DNA of 64,000 bases. It comes from Bolinopsis microptera. Taxonomy: Eukaryota > Ctenophora > Tentaculata > Lobata > Bolinopsidae. The stretch covers positions 20,483,765 to 20,547,764 of the forward strand of contig NC_087074.1 of NCBI RefSeq assembly GCF_026151205.1, read 5' to 3'. The position numbers and the translations under genes were made by a program. The stretch's first letter is position 1. Every line of letters begins with the position of its first letter. Below are positions 1 through 10,612 of the stretch, one piece after another. Under the pieces are notes generated by a model. It was not told where the DNA came from and did no database searches. It saw only the letters and a list, made by a program, of their open reading frames with translations.

Positions 1-240
1 GAAAATATAGGGTACCGGACAAAAAACATGATCCCCATATTACAGCAAAAATTGAACATTTTATTTAGCAATTTAGGTGTCCATTAATGTCCGCTAATGT
101 CCGTATATGTCCGTCTATGTCCGCCTATGTCCGTCTATGTCCGCCTATGTCCGCCTATGTCCGCCTATGTCCTGTCCTTTTTGGATTCTATGAGACAAGC
201 GGACATAGACGGACGTGACACCCCCCCCCCCCCCCTATAT
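1..240. repeat. Short tandem array and poly-C tract, possible transposon end
   Basis: About nine copies of a 10-bp unit (TATGTCCGYC) lie at roughly 86-175. A reverse-complement match to the unit (GCGGACATAGACGGACG) follows near 200-216, just before a run of about 16 C. This arrangement resembles the end of a TIR element cut by the window edge. No coding sequence is seen. Confidence 0.5.
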
Positions 241-886
241 TGTATATTATACTGATTTAAGGAATTTCTTCTCTGGATTTGACTCAGTGAGAAACAATGT
301 TAGAATGAAATGCAAACGGAATTTTATTAACATATTCCAGGAAGACACCCGGCCATATCCATGATCTGTGTCTGGAAACTGTGAACAGTAAACACTACAA
401 ACTACCTCAACACTGCTCTCGCTCAACACTAACGTGGTCACCACCCTGACAGTGCAGTAGTAACCCTCAGTATATCCATCTTTAGGAGGCACAAACATTG
501 TCAACCGTAGATTGCAGAGGATTTATCTAGAAAAATAAACATTCTATATTAAATTGAATGATAGACAAGAATTAAATGAACTGCAGCAGTTCTTGTTTTA
601 AATTATTTGAAATTCCTCAGATTTGCCGCTTCTTCAGTTATTTTGTCAGTACAGATTACTTATTTATAAGACTAAACACTAATCACTGCTGTGATTAACT
701 GTTGATCTACTTTATAAAATCCTGTGGGCTGTGTATACAGTACAGTTTTTGGGAATATGGTTGGGTTCTCACATGATTGTAATATGATTAATTATAACAG
801 TATATTTATTCTATATCTTTTTAAAAGCCTTGATAAAAACTATGTCGAAATTTCCAACGGTTTTCAATAACAATTTTGCTATTTTT
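241..886. other. AT-rich stretch without a supported gene
   Basis: An 80-codon open frame on the minus strand (about 250-498, opening at an ATG) is present, but it has no recognisable domain and an in-frame stop just upstream. I see no splice-consistent partner exon and leave it uncalled. Confidence 0.35.
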
Positions 887-2304
887 AGTGTGTAGTCAGT
901 GTAGCTTACGTTGCAATTATCGAGCTCTCTTATCTTTTGTAAATTGCGATAAGTTCAGTTTGCTGCTACTGCGTAGTTAGCCTTTGCGTGTGTACTTGTA
1001 CATTCCTATACAAGTACATTATGGAGGATGATCGTAAGGTGACCCAATCTCTGGACCAAATTCAAGGATTCGAGTATGATGAACAGACAAAATTGAAGGA
1101 CAGTGTTACTAAGTGGTTCATTACGCTGGGAAAAGAACTGAAAATCGACGACAGAGATATTTGTGGAGATATGGACAGAGAAATATTTATGGCTCCAACT
1201 GTCTATAAAAAGCATCTGGCACTTCGGCTTGTGGAAGCAATAGACCTCGTTCAACGGCATGAATGCCAGATGGGTAAAATGGAGGAGATCATATATTTCT
1301 TGAAGACGGAAGCGTTAGAAGACAAGGATAAGTTGATCAGGCTGCAGGGCCAGCTGCTTGTGCAGAAGGACAAAGAACTAGAGTTGTTTAAGACGTCGGT
1401 TAAGAAGACAGTGCAAACAACGGTGGAGTCAGGGATAAAGAGCTACAGTGCAGCTGTACAACAGAACAGTGCAAGTGGTACGGTCTGCAACAGTAACATC
1501 CTGAAGAAGGTGATGAAGAGTGTGGCTGCAGAGGAGGACAGGAGCAAGAACCTGATCGTGTTTGGGTTGAAAGAAGAAGAGGGAGAACAGCTTCCAGCGC
1601 TAGTAACCGCAGTTCTGGAGGAGATTGGGGAGAAACCTCACTTCGAAGCGACTAGAGTCGGCAGGAAGAGGCCAGGTAGTACGACTATCCGACCAGTAAA
1701 GATCACTGTCCCAAGCTCTACAGCGGTTCAACAGATTCTGACGAAAACAGGAAGACTGAGGCTAGTTGAGACCCACAAAAATGTATGGATCTGTCCAGAT
1801 AGATCTAGCGAAGAACGAGCAACGAGGAAACATCTGGTTACGGACCTGAAGAAGAAGAGGGTTGAACAGACTCATCTCGACCACTATATCCGGTACGGGA
1901 AAGTCTGTAGCCGTGATAAGAAACCACCGTGAAGCAATTCATGTCTCTCGGACACTGATCAGTATTTGAATGAGTATTGTGTATCTTAATAGTTCTCGGA
2001 CGTTATCTGTATTTGAGAGACAATTTTATAATTTATATACAAGCTATTTCTTGATTGTTTCACACTTCATATTTCATAATTTGTTTCACACTTCATATTT
2101 CATAATTTTATTACTAGGTGGAGGTGACGTTATTGAGACTTTGGGCGGCCATAAACCTCGTGTTTTAAAAGTTGTCCTCTGAACTTGTTTCACTGACCCA
2201 CGCTTTATAGCATTTATACATTTCGGCCCATTTTATATGTTTGTTCGATTTGCTGTACATTTGTATATTTGCTATTTTGTAAAAGTTTCAAATCAAATCA
2301 AATC
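887..2304 (+). mobile_element. ORF1-only LINE copy 1
   Basis: This 1.4-kb unit recurs almost identically, in reverse orientation, at about 45477-51152, which fixes its ends. The 5' end starts at AGTGTGTAGTCAG and the 3' end finishes in a short (TCAAA)n tail typical of some non-LTR elements. It carries one ORF (an RRM-like ORF1 protein) and a 3' UTR but no endonuclease or reverse transcriptase. Both copies share this organisation, so the short form itself has moved, presumably using the machinery of a full-length relative. Confidence 0.75.
1021..1932 (+). CDS. LINE ORF1-type protein (coiled coil plus RRM-like domain)
   Basis: The frame encodes 303 residues from the ATG at 1021; an upstream GTG at 988 is in frame but is not a eukaryotic start. 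Residues of about 60-150 are charged and heptad-like, suggesting a coiled coil. They are followed by a basic RRM-like region (KNLIVFGLKEEEGEQ ... RVGRKRPGS ... RPVKIT ... VWICPDRSSEERATR) of the kind found in the N-terminal proteins of invertebrate LINEs. Such proteins bind the element RNA. The frame is intact and its protein is identical to the two halves of the interrupted copy at 45844-46605 and 50875-51019, which points to recent activity. Confidence 0.7.
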   Translation: MEDDRKVTQSLDQIQGFEYDEQTKLKDSVTKWFITLGKELKIDDRDICGDMDREIFMAPTVYKKHLALRLVEAIDLVQRHECQMGKMEEIIYFLKTEALEDKDKLIRLQGQLLVQKDKELELFKTSVKKTVQTTVESGIKSYSAAVQQNSASGTVCNSNILKKVMKSVAAEEDRSKNLIVFGLKEEEGEQLPALVTAVLEEIGEKPHFEATRVGRKRPGSTTIRPVKITVPSSTAVQQILTKTGRLRLVETHKNVWICPDRSSEERATRKHLVTDLKKKRVEQTHLDHYIRYGKVCSRDKKPP

Positions 2305-2442
2305 ATGTCATTGTGTCTGAAAGGTACCACGTGACTGAAAGGTACCACGTGATCCATTGGTGATGTTTTTTAAACATAACATGTAGTGAAAGTGAAAATA
2401 AAAGTGAAAGCGAAAATGAAAACAAGAGTGAAAGAGTCCTAC

Positions 2443-2606
2443 CTTGTTGGTGCCGATGTTAACGCAGCGTCTGAGAATGCAGGATTGTCTCTTAAGGTTG
2501 GGTCCCCCGAAACACCTCATATCCAGACAGAACTTGCACGTTCCACAATTCTTACTAGTGCACTGTTCACACTTCCCACACCTCCTGTTTTTCTTCTTCA
2601 CCTCAC
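2443..2606 (-). CDS. CXXC-domain exon
   Basis: The acceptor is CTTCCAG and the donor AAG|GTAGGA. The exon encodes the full eight-cysteine CXXC finger and ends in phase 0, so more coding sequence is expected downstream on the minus strand, where only the LINE copy and unassigned sequence are visible. Confidence 0.75.
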
Positions 2607-3804
2607 CTGGAAGATGTTAAGTTAGTAGTGTCTAGACTCTTATCTAGTCGAGGATCACTCTCAAACCTGCAATTAATTTAATAGCTCAACATATAAGAGA
2701 AATATAGTATATTTAATTACATTAAATATATACTTGTAATTAATAACTAAAACTAACAGGAGGGAGACTTTCTCTTCTTCTTCTTTTTCTTCTTGGTAAC
2801 AGAGTCAGGTACCTCCTCCTCCTCCTCCTCGTCATCATCTAACTCAAATGTCTTCAGATAGGAGTTCATAATACTCGGCTTTAGTTTCCGTCTCTTTCTC
2901 TGCGAGGCATGATTAATGAACATCACGTTCATTGGATTTAGGTTATGATTACCAGTATCAGTCACAATTTTACCTTTCTTGATATATTGGGGATACGACT
3001 AACAAAAACAAAAACTAGTAAATTAACTGAAAACATACTAAGCAAAAGATAATTAAACTTACGGGGGTATCAGGAGACGTGATCTCGGTAGAACTAGCAG
3101 AGGAAGATAACATCTTATCAGGGCTGAGGTCTGAGAAGTCACTCTTTATATCTATATCTTCATGGGACCTGTCTTTTTCTTCCGCACAATCTGATAATAA
3201 CAAAAAGTTAAGTGAACTTACTGATAGTGGACATTAAAAGCAGGATTATTAGTCTACCCCTCCCCCCCCCCCCCCCCCGGCCCCCCCCCCCCTATTATTA
3301 TGATCCTATTACTGTACTTGTCTGACATGACCAACCCCCCCCCCCCCCCCCGCCCCCACCCTGTACCCACTGTACTAAGAAACTAAACACAAAACACTTG
3401 ACTACTGACCAGGCAGGGGCTCGTCCTCACTGGGCTCACCCTCACTTGTATCTGACGAGGACATCTTGAAGGGCCGGTTGCTGGCGATAAGACGAGTCTG
3501 AACAGGATATAGCTATTAGAAATGTTGAAAGGTTTGTAATTCACTTGTTATGAAAAGTAACTACACGGGTATAGTGAAAGTGAAACTAAAACCGAGGACT
3601 AAAGTGAAAGTGGTAGTACTAACGTTGCAGAGTTTCTTAGGGGAGGAGTCACTAAGGGATACGTTCATGTCACGTGATATGAGAGGTTCGGAGTAGTCGG
3701 TGTAAACTCTGTCTATCTCAGCGTGCAGCAGTAGATCTCTAACTTCCTGGTGGTGGAACACGTGATAAATACTCTTCATATCATAGTGTTTCACTTGGGA
3801 CCAT
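2443..3804 (-). CDS. CXXC zinc-finger protein gene, five exons, partial
   Basis: Five minus-strand exons join in phase: 3624-3804, 3410-3497, 3063-3190, 2758-2998 and 2443-2606, each with GT-AG borders. The last one encodes a CXXC zinc finger with two CxxCxxC clusters (CGKCEQC and CGTCKFC) and a closing CILRRC. Fingers of this class bind unmethylated CpG in DNMT1, CFP1, MLL, KDM2 and MBD1. The KFGG motif of many members appears here as CFGG. The preceding exons are acidic, Ser-rich and contain a lysine run, so they look disordered and nuclear. I cannot choose the subfamily because both ends of the gene are missing. The first exon's acceptor lies in a 54-bp triplication. Confidence 0.7.
2758..2998 (-). 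CDS. Exon of the CXXC gene: acidic and lysine-rich linker
   Basis: The acceptor follows TTTTGTTAG and the donor is CTCCT|GTTAGT. It encodes a basic patch (QRKRRKLKPS), an aspartate/glutamate run and a lysine run (KKKKKKKRK) resembling a nuclear localisation signal. Confidence 0.6.
3063..3190 (-). CDS. Exon of the CXXC gene: Ser/Asp-rich segment
   Basis: Bounded by ATTATCAG and CCC|GTAAGT. Its phase fits both neighbours. It encodes a Ser-rich acidic segment without a recognised domain. Confidence 0.55.
3240..3360. repeat. Paired poly-C tracts
   Basis: Two C-runs (about 3258-3292, with one GG interruption, and 3335-3352) lie in the intron between two CXXC-gene exons. The opposite strand would be G-quadruplex prone. 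Confidence 0.7.
3410..3497 (-). CDS. Exon of the CXXC gene
   Basis: Bounded by CTGTTCAG and CCTG|GTCAGT, 88 nt. It encodes an acidic Ser/Glu-rich segment (SSSDTSEGEPSEDEPLPG) and joins in phase. Confidence 0.55.
3624..3804 (-). CDS. Exon of the CXXC gene with triplicated 5' boundary
   Basis: The acceptor ATTAATGCAG|ATGGTC and the first coding bases are part of a 54-bp unit present three times in tandem (about 3768-3932). The exon encodes a leucine-rich segment (EVRDLLLHAEIDRVYTDYS) and ends at AAC|GTTAGT. Confidence 0.55.
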
Positions 3805-3932
3805 CTGCATTAATGGATCCCAATACTCTTCATATCATAGTGTTTCACTTGGGACCATCTGCATTAATGGATCCCAATACTCTTCATATCATAGTGTTTC
3901 ACTTGGGACCATCTGCATTAATGGATCCCAAT
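3768..3932. repeat. 54-bp direct repeat, three copies, containing a splice acceptor
   Basis: The unit includes CTTCATATCATAGTGTTTCA and GGACCATCTGCATTAATGG. On the minus strand each copy carries the acceptor TGCAG and the start of the adjacent CXXC-gene exon. 54 bp is a multiple of three. Confidence 0.85.
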
Positions 3933-4170
3933 TACCCAAAATACCTTGGATTATACGCTCATATTTGATTGTAACGATAACGTGTCGCAGTCACAGTGAG
4001 TTTACTTGGCCAATTGACTTTAAATTACGTTATGTGAGTAGACCCGACCAGTCGACCAGAAGACACTGAAAGTCGCAGGTTGATAGAAATGCACATAATA
4101 ACATATTATTACAATTTTACACTAGACATATCTGAGATCGGTACATATTTTATAAAGACGTACCAACAGA

Positions 4171-5244
4171 GGCACATATTAGGTGCGGTAAAAAAATCGA
4201 AATTATGCAGTACCGCACCCGACTATGAAGGTAAAATGTGCGGTAAGGTGCGGTAAATTTTTACCAATTATGCGGCAAATGTGCGGCGATTTTTTCGAAA
4301 TTTGTGCGGGAATTGTGCGGTTTTGTGATATAGAGTAATCAGATGATGTGGTGAAGTTACGAATGATAACTGATACACTATAATCGAAGTACGGTAACGA
4401 CGAGGGTTCCATAACGGCCTGGGTCACGGTCCCGAAAGGGCCTGGGTCACGGCCCCGAAAGGGCCTGGGTAACGGTCCCGAAAGGGCCTCGGTCACGTGG
4501 CTTAAGTATGAGTTCCAAAAGGGCCTGGGTCACGGTCCCGAAAGGGCCTGGGTCAGGGTCCCGAAAGGGCCTGGGTAACGGTCCCGAAAGGGCCTCGGTC
4601 ACGGTCCCGAAAGGGCCTCGGTCACGTGGCCTAAGCATGAGTTCCAAAAGGGCCTGGGTCACGGTCCCAAAAGGGCCTGGGTCAGGGTCCCGAAAGGGCC
4701 TGGGTAACGGTCCCAAAAGGGCCTGGGTCACGGTCCCGAAAGGGCCTCGGTCACGTGGTAACCAGGTCACGTGGCCTAAGCATGAGTTCCAAAAGGGCCT
4801 GAGTCACGGTCCCGAAAGGGCCTGGGTCAGGGTCCCGAATGGGCCTGGGTCAGGGTCCCGAAAGGGCCTGGGTCAGGGTCCCGAAAGGGCCTGAGTTACG
4901 TGGTAACTAGGTCACGTGGCCTAGGTATGAGTTCCAAAAGGGCCTGGGTCACGGTCCCGAAAGGGCCTGGGTCAGGGTCCCGAAAGGGCCTGGGTCAGGG
5001 TCCCGAAAGGGCCTGAGTCACTATAAAAGGGCCCGACTTTTAACATATTTTTGTTTTTACACTCGAAAATCTTAACGCGAAAATTTCAAAATTATGCGAA
5101 ATTACGCGGAAAATGCTAGATTATGCGGAAATATGCAGATAATTACAAAATGTGCGGAAATGTGCGGAAAACAATAAATTATGCGGAAGTGTGCGGGAAA
5201 CGGTAAATTGTGCGATCCCGCACCCATCGCACCTAATATGTGCC
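4171..5244. mobile_element. Non-autonomous TIR element carrying a GC-rich minisatellite
   Basis: Perfect outer inverted repeats (GGCACATATTAGGTGC) bound 1074 bp. Sub-terminal zones on both sides are rich in TGTGCGG/TATGCGG words. The middle is a 23-bp minisatellite. No transposase frame exists and no clear target duplication is visible, so the superfamily is unknown. Confidence 0.7.
4405..5022. repeat. 23-bp GC-rich minisatellite
   Basis: About 25 units of GGGCCTGGGTCACGGTCCCG+AAA with periodic longer units containing CACGTGGCCTAAGCATGAG, giving a higher-order pattern. The array lies inside the 4171-5244 element. Confidence 0.9.
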
Positions 5245-5991
5245 CATGCGTACCAATGCAATAACCAAGTCTTATTTATAGAATTCACTTATATCAGTCC
5301 TGGGATTTTGATTCGTATGACCATATATGGAATAATAGCACGTTATGTGATGCGTGCAATTTTTAAAAGAAAACCGCGCACATAATACCGGACAATTTAG
5401 TTGCGTTCTTTACTGTTTTCTTTTTTTGGGATAGGAGTTTGATCGCCAGTCATGCGCAACGTTGAGCTGCGATCTGCATCATCTTATGTGCACAGTTGTG
5501 TGTTGATTTTAACGATTTTCGGTGATGGCTACGTTCTCCAAACTTATATTTTCTGCAATTCTCGAAATCTAGTAACTTAATGTTCAGCATAGTTGGTTCT
5601 TCTTCTCCGTAGCATAGTTGGTTAGTACGCACTCAACGTACTTTTAAAGCACCACGCACTTAACGTACTTTTAAAGCAAAATTGCGAACTTTTCGTTGCC
5701 TAAAATAGTGTAATTCATAATTCTTTAAATAGCAACATTTGTTTCCATAAGTGACTGGCAGTTTAATACTACACAGCGCTAGTGTGCCTAGTAATATTAG
5801 TAGTAGTACTGTTATTACTTTATATATATGTAGAAAGCCCGTGGTCACAGGAAAGAAGAAAATAGCATTCTTTGATAGTAAGTTTTTATCGTATCAAAAA
5901 ATATTCATCACAACAGAAGATATAGCCGATAATTGTATATAAAACACCGGAAAACACTCCACACAACGTAATTACGAAAATACCGATCAAA
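5245..5991. other. Intergenic stretch
   Basis: No domain-bearing frame or clear repeat apart from a short duplicated word (CTTTTAAAGCA with CACT/AACGTA, about 5630-5678). Confidence 0.4.
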
Positions 5992-6267
5992 ATGTCGCTC
6001 GAAAAAGCCATTATAAGTAAAAACTGGCTGGAGAGCTGGTGGAGGTTCGTAGTCCCCAGTAGCCCGGTTCATAAAACAAAAATATTATCCAATAATTGCG
6101 GTTATATGCTTATCTGTTGAATGACTCCTCAGAACGGGCACTTGTCAAGACTTAACTCACATATGACGAGAAACGCTGAGTCCTTCCAGGAACTAGTCCA
6201 AGCGGTCGAATCTCACCGGAAGAGATACGGACTAGAAACAAAGGACGATCTTAAGAAGCTTTATTAG
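5992..6267 (+). CDS. Small two-exon gene candidate, 63 residues
   Basis: An ATG at 5992 in good context (CAAAATGTC) opens an exon to 6048. An 84-bp GT-AG intron (6049-6132, ending ACTCCTCAG) leads in phase to a second exon ending at the TAG of 6265-6267. The predicted protein is short, helical and basic (starts MSLEKAIISKNWLESWWRF, ends DDLKKLY) with no signal peptide. I do not recognise the family. It could be a small mitochondrial or cytosolic protein, or a chance model; the neat phase-0 intron is the main support. Confidence 0.4.
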
Positions 6268-6836
6268 ATTTTATGTGTAAATGTTGTTTGATATTGATTT
6301 TATTTTATTCTTAAACATAAACTGTCGTATTCAATCTATTAGCAAACCAAATATATGAACCGGGCTAGTCCCCAGTATAGCAAACCTAAGTAGTTGTTTT
6401 CATGCCAGCTTTTTGGAAAGAGGGGAGCACTTGGCCGAAGCCCCCGGAAAATGTCGCTAGATAATGGCTTTCTAGAAGCTCGGAGAGCATTATACAATGT
6501 GAAATTTGACCGTATTTCCATAATATGTTCTAGATTGTCCTTACGCTATTTTTTTATGAATTTAATTCAGAAAAGTGCTCTCAAGGGCCGGCAGGGAGCA
6601 GTGCCCCCTGCCTGTCCCAAAAGGAAGATCACGTTCCCCGGCCCCACTGGGCCAGTGCTTCCCCTGGCTACGGGCATGGTTGTTTTCGTATATTATCACA
6701 TCTTATTAATAAACTGCATTTATTTGATAGTTATGATAGTCGGATCGAGCAAAATTTTGTTGAATTGTGTTTGGCCATTCGAATAACGTTTGTCCTGAAA
6801 AATATTAGAACGTAGCTTCTCAGATGACCGAGATAT
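6268..6836. other. Intergenic stretch with a GC-rich patch
   Basis: At 6585-6680 a GC-rich patch (CAGGGAGCAGTGCCCCCTGCC, partly palindromic) resembles a repeat fragment. A 130-codon plus-strand frame is open here but shows no domain. Confidence 0.3.
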
Positions 6837-7129
6837 GATTTGCCGGGGGGGGGGGGGCCAATGACTACCAATGGAGACTTTTGGGGACTAATGGGGACTA
6901 AAAATCATGGGGACTAGAGGTCAACTCGTTGACGTAATTCACCATTTGTCCCCATAAGTCCCCAGAATTTTTGACAGTTATTTATGGTTTTCAAGTTAGT
7001 TTAATAACGATACGATCGAGATGTTTTGTCCAAGATAAGAGTAGGATAAATCTGACTTAAAAGTAAAATGATAAGCCCGGTTGTAATGTGTTCTACCACT
7101 GTACAAGTCAGTTCAGATTGAGGTAAATT

Positions 7130-7420
7130 GAAGTTTAGCTCTCGTGAAGGTAGAAGTAGCCGACTCGCTGAACTCTTGAATCTTTTGACCCATCAGCATG
7201 GACATTATCGGGGAAAAGGGTATAGGACACAAGGGCGGAAGACGCGTGGGCGGAGGTCGCGTAGGACGCAAGGGCGGAAGTTTCCTAAAAGGTTGGACAC
7301 GAGGGCGGAGGTCGCGAGGGCGGAGGTCGATCCCATGATTTGGGCGGAAGACTCGTAAAACGATCACATGTCCTAAATGCTCGACTGGTAATACTACAAA
7401 ACCGGAAACATCACACAACG
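7130..7420. repeat. Sub-terminal GC-rich repeat of the MULE (left arm)
   Basis: Clusters of GGGCGGA(A/G)G words separated by 8-15 bp occur here and, inverted, at about 9880-10075. A short fragment of the same type is at 15655-15690. Sub-terminal motif clusters commonly serve as transposase binding sites. Confidence 0.6.
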
Positions 7421-8206
7421 TACTTCAAATTGTATAAATTTTATAAGTTATATTCAATCAAAGTTATATTCAATCATTTTAGTGGTACTGATTTCGAATT
7501 CTTTGTAACTTTACAAACAAAATACACAGGGTTATACTTATAGAGAACGCTTAACGGTAATATAAATCACAATGTAATCAATCAATTTTGTCAAACCCGA
7601 ATAGAATAATATCACAATAACATAAACATTTCACATAGCACAACATCATCCTCGTACGAATGGTAGTTCTGAACTATGCTGAAGATTCTTCTATCCTTGT
7701 CGCTATTGGCCTTCCTCCTCTTAGGCTGCTGCTCTCCAAGCGAATTCGCTAAGGTCTTCTTGTCTGTCGAGGACTGTTCCATCTGGACTAGGAGATTCTG
7801 ACGTTGTGACTCAAGTTGTTCGTTTCACTGTGCAATCTTTTCGTGTGAAAACTGTTGATCATATCCCAGAAGCCCTTGTGTCATGTGACTCAAACTATCG
7901 AATCGAGTCACGTGATACATAACTTCGACTCACGTCATGAATCACCATGGTCATGATCTCATATAACACAACGGTATGTGAGGACATCACAACATCACGA
8001 GCGATCTGGGATCTGATCTGGCATCTGTAAACTGATCTGGGATATGATCAACTGTTTTCACACGAAGAGATTGCACAGTGAAACGAACAACTTGAGTCAC
8101 AACGTAGACGACTCGAGAGACAACTAGTATATTTAAGACCGATGTTGGGAATAGAAGTATCTTATTATTTAGTTCCAGCTACATCTCAACTACTACAATA
8201 ACAACC

Positions 8207-8604
8207 ATGTACGATGAAGATACAGTAAAGATTATCAGAGGAAGGACTCCTACCAGTCAGAATCTCCTACACGGTGGTTTCCGCTACTCTAAGGATGGAA
8301 AGCTTACCACCGATGGACGCCAAGCCTGGAGATGTGTGAGGAAGAAAGACTGTTGCCGTGGTCGTCTGTATACCCTGAACGAATCCTTGGTGAAAGTGAA
8401 GTGACACAGATACATAACCACGACGCTGATATCGCTGACTGTGAATTGAAAGAAGTCCTCGCTAAAGTCCAGGATCTGGCTGCTACGACGATGACTACTA
8501 ACCACAACATCGTTTGCTCCGTTACTGGTCCCATGTCTCAGGATGCACGTGCCCGCCTCCCCAACGAACAAGCGGTGAAGAAGAGGGCACAGAGAGCCCG
8601 CTGA
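8207..8604 (+). pseudogene. FLYWCH zinc-finger part of the MULE protein, frameshifted
   Basis: The frame from ATG 8207 encodes WRCVRKKDCCRGRLYT, the first half of a FLYWCH finger. The matching His pair (QIHNHDAD) is in another frame just after the stop near 8402-8404, so a frameshift around 8395 breaks the domain. The second frame ends at the TGA of 8602-8604. FLYWCH fingers are frequent N-terminal DNA-binding domains of animal MULE transposases. Confidence 0.65.
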
Positions 8605-8683
8605 TACGGAAACCCTAGACCTAGAGCGCCTACATCCCTCGCAACTGGAAGAGGACGACTGCAGATCCCTCTCCGGTGAACCT

Positions 8684-9667
8684 ATGCTTCAATACGACAA
8701 CAACCTGGACGATCGACGTGTCATCATCTTCGCAACAAAAAACAACCTGACAGCCCTAGAGCAGAGCAGCAGCTGGTATATCGACGCAACCTTCTCATCC
8801 TCACCGCAGCTGTTCTATCAGTTACTGACTGTCCACGCGGAGATGGTGAACTTCACGGAGGATTCAACCTGGTGCTTCCCTTGCGTCTACATTCTCCTGA
8901 CCCACAAGGACACTCCCATCTACATGGAAGCGTTCGGCGCCCTCAAAAACCTTGGTTCCTTTTCTCCAGACCGAATCATGGTGGACTTTGAGCTCGCCCT
9001 GAGGAACGCCCTATCGTCTACATTCGAGTCAGCCCAAGTGGATGGGTGCTTCTTTCATATCTGCCAGGCTGTCATGAGAGCTGTCGGGAGGCTTGGATAC
9101 AAGGAGGAGTATGAAAAAGTCCTGACAGATCCCTCATCTGGCCAGAAGAACTACACCCCTACACGAATCTGGATACGGAGACTGATGCTCCTAGCCTTCA
9201 TCCCCACCGAGGACGTCATCGAAGCGTTTTTCAGAATCCTGGATGATATACCGATAGGCCTCGACATTGACGATCTCCTGGCATACTTCCAGACCACTTG
9301 GATCCAGGGACTAACGACTGCCTCCGGCACCGGACGAGCTAAATTCCCTCCGTCCACGTAGAATGCCTATGAACGCAGCCACTTCAACATGAACCGGACA
9401 AACAACGTGGTGGAGTCCTGGAACAAGAAGTTCTCTGCTCTAGTCGGACACGCAAACCCGACCATCTACAATTTCATTGCAGCAGTCCAGATGGAACAGT
9501 CCTCGACAGACAAGAAGATCTTAGCGAATTCGCTTGGAGAGCAGCCGCCTAAGAGGAAGAAGGCCAACAGCGACAAGGATAGAAGAATCCTCAGCATAGT
9601 TCAGAACTACCATTCGTACGAGGATGATGTTTTAACCTATATTGATTTGCTAAAGAGTGCTATGTGA
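8684..9667 (+). pseudogene. MULE transposase domain with an in-frame TAG
   Basis: The frame shows the family signature: a first Asp in SWYIDATF, a second in IMVDFELALRNA, then the cysteine/histidine block VDGCFFHICQAV. One in-frame TAG at 9359-9361 separates this from the C-terminal part (NRTNNVVESWNKKF and a KRKK basic patch), which stays in the same frame to 9667. The enzyme class cuts and joins element ends with an RNase-H-like DDE core. With one frameshift and at least two stops the copy is probably inactive. Confidence 0.75.
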
Positions 9668-10612
9668 AATGTTTATGTTATTGCATGATATTATTCTATT
9701 CGGGTTTTGACAAAATTGATTGATTACATTGTGATTTATATTACCTTTAAGCGTTCTCTATAACCCTGTGTATTTTGTTTTTAAAGTTACAAAGAATTCG
9801 AAATCAGTACCACTAAAATGATTGAATATAACTTATATAATTTATACAATTTGAAGTACGTTGTGTGATGTTTCAGGTTTTGTAGTATTACCAGTCGAGC
9901 ATTTAGGACATGTGATCGTTTTACGAGACTTCCGCCCAAATCATGGGATCGACCTCCGCCCTCGCGACCTCCGCCCTCGTGTCCAACCTTTTAGGAAACT
10001 TCCGCCCTTGCGTCCTCCGCCCTCAAGTCTTCCGCCTACGCGACCTCCGCCCACGCGTCTTCCGCCCTCCTGACTGGTTCCCCGGGGAAAATGATGATCG
10101 ATTAGAATCTTACAGTTACTCCTCCTTGCACGATGCACAGGTCTCTAGAGTAACGGTACTGCACCACCTGACAGGGCTTTCCAATATCCATTATTCATTC
10201 AAAAGTAATAAGAAAAATTGATAATGTGTTTATTTTCCTTGCGCTACAACTCGTGTTACTAGATCAATCTGATAAAATAAGCGTATTATATATGCAATAT
10301 GTCTCCTCAATGTTGTCATTGGTAGTCGCCCCCGCCCCCTCCCTTAATTTACCTGAGGTACTCTAACAGCCCTCAAGTAGCTCCCAAGAAGTCAGGAATG
10401 TCCAGTGACCATTTATAAATATTCTAGACTTCAGTCTTGAGAAGTTTACGATCTGGTCTGGAGAAGCCAGATTTTTTGAAATCTAAATGGGGACTAATGG
10501 AGACTTTTGGGGACTAATGGGGACTAAAAATCATGGGGACTCGGGGTAAAATCGTTGACGTAATTCCCCAAGTCCCCAAAAGTAGTCATTGGCCCCCCCC
10601 CCCCGATTTGCC

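Larger units (their letters stand above)
6845..10604 (+). mobile_element. MULE DNA transposon with long terminal inverted repeats
   Basis: The ends are G-run/C-run inverted repeats followed by CCAATGACTA, and both flanks carry the 8-bp target duplication GATTTGCC (6837-6844 and 10605-10612). Inverted homology runs inward for about 0.9-1 kb, so the right repeat includes the 3' end of the transposase gene, of which an inverted copy lies at about 7620-7790. A FLYWCH-type finger and a MULE transposase domain lie between. The complete ends and matching duplications show an insertion still in place; the coding frame is damaged. Confidence 0.85.

Noticed and set aside
247-504. Minus-strand exon or gene
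   Set aside because: Coding-like composition but no domain, no convincing acceptor in frame and an upstream in-frame stop; left uncalled.
988-1020. N-terminal extension of LINE ORF1 (GTG start)
   Set aside because: GTG is not a normal eukaryotic start; the ATG at 1021 is used instead, although copy 2 conserves the upstream bases as 5' UTR.
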